Of a stretch of 9,371 nt of DNA, positions 6,004-9,371 are shown in pieces (the first letter of the stretch is position 1; each line of letters opens with the position of its first letter). Location: assembly GCA_012841175.1 (NCBI GenBank), contig DUVG01000216.1, positions 1 through 9,371 on the forward strand. The letters run 5' to 3'. The notes beneath the pieces were generated by a model that did not search any database, was not told the DNA's origin, and saw only the letters and a list, made by a program, of their open reading frames with translations. The translations under genes were made by a program, and so were the position numbers. Origin of the DNA: Clostridium sp. (GTDB taxonomy: Bacteria > Bacillota > Clostridia > Acetivibrionales > Acetivibrionaceae).

Positions 6004-7866
6004 TTACATATAATATATTTTGTATATTATTGCTGCCAACTCAGCTCTTGTAGCATTTCCAAGAGGATTTATATTGTTTCCACTACCTAGTACTATGCCT
6101 TTTTTAACCAGTGTAGAAACACCTTCAACTGCATAGGATGCAATTTTATCCTTATCATCAAATTTAGCTATATCAGACTCAATGCCTTTATCTGATATTT
6201 TACCAGCAATTTTTAAAGCATTAGCTGTAAGCACCATCATATCCTGTCTGGTTACCTTTTCTAAAGGTTTAAACATGTTGTCTCCAACTCCAGAGGTAAT
6301 TCCTAATTCCTTAGCTATACCAACATATTCATAATAATAGCTTCCAGGTAAAACATCATCAAAATTAGATACAGCTTCAGAATATAATCCTAAAGATTTT
6401 ATCAAAAGAATTATAAAATCAGCTCTTTTTATATCTTCCCCTGGAGTAAATGTTATTTCAGAAGTTCCATTTATTATTCCTTTAGAGGCAAGAACTTCTA
6501 TCTGCTTTTTAGCCCATGAGTAAGAACTAATATCATTAAATGTCTTGTGATTGTAGGCAACTGCAAACTTACCAAAATTATTTGTCATAAATTCAACTGC
6601 ATTTAATGGGGCTGCATGATACTTCCCACTTGTAACAGGTATTATTTTGTTTGTATCTTTTTCAATATGCCATACTACAATATACTCATAATCTTCCGGC
6701 TCCTCTATAGCTATATAAGGTATTGAAACTTTTAAAGGTATAGATGGACTATTCCATTCTATTATCTCTCCTTCAACTAATATATTAATTTCTACAACAG
6801 GTCTTTCACCTATTTTATTTTTTAAATCTTTGTCCACTCCTTCTAAATTAGAAGTTTTAATAGAAATAGAAATGGTAGAACTTTTAGTAATTTTATCTGG
6901 AGTTGTTATTTGACTAAAGAAATTTGATGGAATTTCAACATTTCCAAATTCCGTGGTTATTAGGATTTTGTGTACTAAATTATTATTAGACAATAAATCT
7001 GTAGGAAGCTCTATAACATATGCCTCAGCTGCCTCAACTGCCTTAACATTTAAAACAAGCTTTTTAATTCCATCCTCTACTTTTGCCTTATTAAAAGCTT
7101 CTAATAAATCTTTTATCTCAGCCTCTACATTCGCCTCTCTAGTATAATTATTTAGCTTTGGAACTAATAACATAGACTCCTCATCAGGCTCTAATGTTGG
7201 CTCTAGAGTCGCTTCTGGAGTTGGTTCTAACGTGGGTTCTAACGTTGGTGTTGGTAACAAGTTTATTTCCTGTGGTGTTCTAACTACATAATCTGTTATG
7301 CGCTCTCCATCCCAGTCAAATAAAGCAGTTCCCCCCACATTACCAGGCAATCTTTCATCTGTGAATTCAATTGCTGTCATTTCCTTTTTTAGTATTTTAA
7401 ATCCTATTTCAAACAAAATTCCACTTTCTTTCGCCTGCCCACTTTCTTTATAATCATTTAAATATGTATACATTCTACCTATAGCGATTAATCCTTCTTC
7501 TTTATCATTTGAAACAATAGGAAGAGGTCCATATTCTTGATTGCTTATCAAATCTCCTACTACAACAACTGAAGAATCAATTCCTGTATAAGGATTTACC
7601 ACTTCAACAACATCTGGATTATAACTTATATTTACCTGATAGCCTGCAAAATTTTTGATGTTATTTACCTTTACCGTTGCCCTTACAATTTCGCCAACTT
7701 CAGCTTCCGTCTTGTCAAATTCCAATATTACATTTGGCCCGCTGTTGGCATTAGCAAAGGTTACTGTAAAAATCCAAACAGTTAACATTAACATTATTAA
7801 AAATATTGCAACAATATTAAAATTTATAGCTTTTGCTATTGCCTGTACCTCTTTAGTTTTTTTCAT
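6004..7866 (-). CDS. Type II cohesin-SLH cell-surface anchoring protein (SdbA-like)
   Basis: Surface anchor for a cellulosomal scaffoldin: the type II cohesin binds a type II dockerin and the SLH repeats bind secondary cell-wall polymer. 620 aa. Seen: signal peptide 1-40 (MKKTK, long hydrophobic stretch, cut after ANA); one cohesin about 44-202 with type II features (VNNIKNFAGYQVNISYNP 67-84, YGP 112-114, LFDWDGE 182-188); acidic Pro/Thr linker 205-230; a middle region 240-440 I cannot assign; SLH repeats about 443-490, 502-550 and 569-617, with signature positions KRAD 480-483, TRQD 539-542 and TRAE 606-609. Only the third matches TRAE exactly. Length and order match SdbA of A. thermocellus from memory. 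Start ATG 7866 has GGGGG 8 nt upstream. It is second in an operon, 13 nt after the propeller gene stop. The two weaker SLH motifs may bind the wall less tightly. Confidence 0.93.
   Translation of the reverse strand: MKKTKEVQAIAKAINFNIVAIFLIMLMLTVWIFTVTFANANSGPNVILEFDKTEAEVGEIVRATVKVNNIKNFAGYQVNISYNPDVVEVVNPYTGIDSSVVVVGDLISNQEYGPLPIVSNDKEEGLIAIGRMYTYLNDYKESGQAKESGILFEIGFKILKKEMTAIEFTDERLPGNVGGTALFDWDGERITDYVVRTPQEINLLPTPTLEPTLEPTPEATLEPTLEPDEESMLLVPKLNNYTREANVEAEIKDLLEAFNKAKVEDGIKKLVLNVKAVEAAEAYVIELPTDLLSNNNLVHKILITTEFGNVEIPSNFFSQITTPDKITKSSTISISIKTSNLEGVDKDLKNKIGERPVVEINILVEGEIIEWNSPSIPLKVSIPYIAIEEPEDYEYIVVWHIEKDTNKIIPVTSGKYHAAPLNAVEFMTNNFGKFAVAYNHKTFNDISSYSWAKKQIEVLASKGIINGTSEITFTPGEDIKRADFIILLIKSLGLYSEAVSNFDDVLPGSYYYEYVGIAKELGITSGVGDNMFKPLEKVTRQDMMVLTANALKIAGKISDKGIESDIAKFDDKDKIASYAVEGVSTLVKKGIVLGSGNNINPLGNATRAELAAIIYKIYYM
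7186..7254 (-). repeat. Degenerate 12-bp repeats coding for the TLEP linker
   Basis: Residues 205-227 of the cohesin-SLH protein repeat the unit P-T-L-E (with PTPEAT in the middle). The DNA repeats are imperfect. The linker is a flexible acidic spacer between the cohesin and the rest of the protein, and such repeats are prone to change in length. Confidence 0.7.
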
Positions 7867-7879
7867 AACTTGTTCCCCC

Positions 7880-9223
7880 TTAAAATTTGTTCTTAATTTT
7901 TCTTACGAAAAACATAATTATACTAGTCAGTACAATAATTATTGTAAGCCTTATAACAATTTCAACAATTTTGTTGAACAGATCTTCCTTGAGCTTTTGA
8001 ATGTCCTTTTGGTTGTCTTTTTCATCGTCATTTTTTTCAACATCATTTATATTATCTTCTGGTTTTTCAACAGTTACTGGCACCTCTAATGTCTTTTCAT
8101 CATAAAACACTTTAATTGCTGATTGACCACTATTTAAGGCTTTTATTATATTTCCCTTTTCTAAAGCTATTACATTTTCATCAGTAACCTCATACTCTAT
8201 ATATCGGGTAATATCCATATTCATATTAAAGGGAAATTCAATTAATACTTGAAAAGATTTCTCTTCATTTTCTAACAAAGAATATTGATTTTGTTCAGCA
8301 GTTATTTTAGTTAAATTTTCCCAGGTATCTTGATTTATAGATACAATTATAATTCCATCTTTTCCAACTCCAACTACCCTATCTCCATCTGTAGATAATG
8401 ACATTAGAGTTTTTTTCGTCACTTCCTTTTCCATTGCCCAGGTATTTCCATCCTCTGATGACATAATCATGCCCTTATCTCCCACTGCAATAAGCTTGTC
8501 TTGGTGTAGCAAAATATCATTTATATTATTATCAGCAAAATTTTCTTCTGGGATTGTTAAGTCACCATTGTACGTCCAATCTTTCCCATCCTCAGAAGTT
8601 AAAATGCTCATTTTATCTCCTGCTATCAAATATTCCTTCCCATTCCATACAGCATCATTAAAAGCTATATCTGAATGTTCTATACTTATTTGGTCCCAAG
8701 AAATACCATCGTCAGAAGATAAAATAATCTTGTCCTTTCCAACTACTAAAAAAATTCCATTAACCCACTTTACCTTCTTAAGAACCTCCATAGTAGCCAT
8801 TCTTATTCTCGACCATCTTATTCCATCAGGTGATACAAGTATCTTTCCCATATCACCTACTGCTATAAACTTGTCTCCATTACCCTCTATTCCATATATA
8901 TCAGATGATATACCTGAATTTCTTTCAGTCCATTTTTTCCCGTCTTCTGAGGTAAATATTATACCCTCTTCACCTACTGCAACAAATTTGTCCCTCTTCC
9001 ATGTTACTCCGTATAGATTTTTATCACTGTTTACACTGCCTAAAGTCCAGCTTAGTCCATCAGAAGATGTTATTATACTTCCCTTTTCTCCTACTGCAAC
9101 ATAATATTCTCCATTAAATACAATATCATAAAAATCAGGAGCTTTATCAACATTTTCTGCTAAAACAAATACACAATTTGATAATACCACCATTAATATA
9201 AAGAAGTACAATATCCTTTTCAT
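7880..9223 (-). CDS. Secreted seven-repeat beta-propeller protein with C-terminal membrane anchor
   Basis: 447 aa, no assigned function. Seen: signal peptide 1-22 (MKRILYFFILMVV..., cut after VLA); seven repeats of about 40 aa (near 32, 70, 110, 148, 188, 235, 273), each with a V/IAVGxxG strand and, in the first six, S-x-D-G-x-x-W (such as SSDGLSW 53-59 and SEDGKKW 92-98); the seventh is degenerate (SINQDTW). This is a BNR/Asp-box or YCF48-like pattern and predicts a seven-bladed propeller. An Ig-like (Big2-type) region about 303-386 follows, then a charged Asp/Lys-rich linker 388-412, a membrane helix 421-440 and a basic tail RKIKNKF. The propeller should therefore face outward, held on the membrane. 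No sialidase catalytic set is visible, so binding is more likely than catalysis. Start: GGAGG at 9234-9238, 10 nt upstream. First gene of an operon with the cohesin-SLH gene. Confidence 0.9.
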   Translation of the reverse strand: MKRILYFFILMVVLSNCVFVLAENVDKAPDFYDIVFNGEYYVAVGEKGSIITSSDGLSWTLGSVNSDKNLYGVTWKRDKFVAVGEEGIIFTSEDGKKWTERNSGISSDIYGIEGNGDKFIAVGDMGKILVSPDGIRWSRIRMATMEVLKKVKWVNGIFLVVGKDKIILSSDDGISWDQISIEHSDIAFNDAVWNGKEYLIAGDKMSILTSEDGKDWTYNGDLTIPEENFADNNINDILLHQDKLIAVGDKGMIMSSEDGNTWAMEKEVTKKTLMSLSTDGDRVVGVGKDGIIIVSINQDTWENLTKITAEQNQYSLLENEEKSFQVLIEFPFNMNMDITRYIEYEVTDENVIALEKGNIIKALNSGQSAIKVFYDEKTLEVPVTVEKPEDNINDVEKNDDEKDNQKDIQKLKEDLFNKIVEIVIRLTIIIVLTSIIMFFVRKIKNKF

Positions 9224-9371
9224 ATAATTTTATCCTCCAAAATTTTTAGTCTCTATTAAAGTTTGTTTTTACAAAGTTTAATAATATTATTACTAATATT
9301 ACTAATTTATAAATATTAATCTTGCTTCTAATATAAATTATATACTATATTTTAATATAATTTATATACTA
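9224..9371. other. AT-rich upstream region of the propeller-cohesin operon
   Basis: It contains the GGAGG site of the propeller gene (9234-9238), a TATAAT on the minus strand (9342-9337) without a good -35, and the 19-bp direct repeat at the edge. No gene is seen. The operon promoter is expected here or just beyond the window. Confidence 0.5.
9329..9371. repeat. 19-bp direct repeat at the right edge
   Basis: TAATATAAATTATATACTA (9329-9347) recurs at 9353-9371 with one mismatch, period 24. Each unit is itself partly palindromic. It spans the best -10 candidate for the operon, about 110-150 bp upstream of the propeller start. The array may continue past the window. Confidence 0.55.

Noticed and set aside
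8469..9104. 211-codon open frame on the plus strand
   Set aside because: It lies wholly opposite the propeller gene, whose repeats, signal peptide and membrane helix are clear. The repetitive Ser/Pro composition is the antisense of the Asp/Gly/Ser-rich repeats.
7880..9223. Lipoprotein signal in the propeller protein (Cys17)
   Set aside because: LSNC has Asn just before the cysteine, which does not fit a lipobox; a normal cleavage after VLA fits better.

Overview
The window reads as chromosome of a low-G+C, cellulosome-forming member of the Firmicutes, most like the Acetivibrio/Hungateiclostridium group (A. thermocellus, A. clariflavus, A. cellulolyticus). The grounds are AT-rich DNA (roughly one third G+C by eye), strong GGAGG ribosome binding sites, a CbhA/CelK-like family 9 cellulase, and a cell-surface protein that joins one type II cohesin to three SLH repeats. 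That last combination is the hallmark of SLH-anchored cellulosomes. The species is inferred, not proven.

Layout: five of the six protein genes and the only RNA gene lie on the minus strand. From left to right they are: the 5' part of a secreted GH9 cellulase that runs off the left edge (1-1625); a 619-bp AT-rich stretch without a convincing gene, holding candidate promoters and repeats for the cellulase (1626-2244); a GT4 glycosyltransferase of glycogen/starch-synthase type (2245-3462); a PIN-PhoH ATPase (3721-5109); a small plus-strand gene of unknown function (5316-5747, probably translated from about 5352); a bidirectional hairpin terminator; tRNA-Gln(CTG) with its own promoter (5859-5932); and a two-gene operon read right to left. 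That operon codes for a secreted, membrane-anchored seven-repeat beta-propeller protein (7880-9223) and, 13 bp downstream, an SdbA-like type II cohesin-SLH anchoring protein (6004-7866). The right end (9224-9371) is very AT-rich and carries a 19-bp direct repeat.

How the genes may work together: the cellulase would be exported and, if its missing C-terminus carries a dockerin, loaded on a scaffoldin. The cohesin-SLH protein would hold a scaffoldin with a type II dockerin on the S-layer/cell wall. The propeller protein is co-transcribed with the anchor and predicted to sit on the outer face of the membrane, so it is a good candidate for an uncharacterised partner in surface assembly or polysaccharide contact. 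The GT4 and PhoH genes look like housekeeping functions. I did not find phage, IS, CRISPR or toxin-antitoxin signatures. The points most worth checking are the propeller-cohesin operon, the possible ATT start of the small plus-strand gene, and the repeats upstream of the cellulase.
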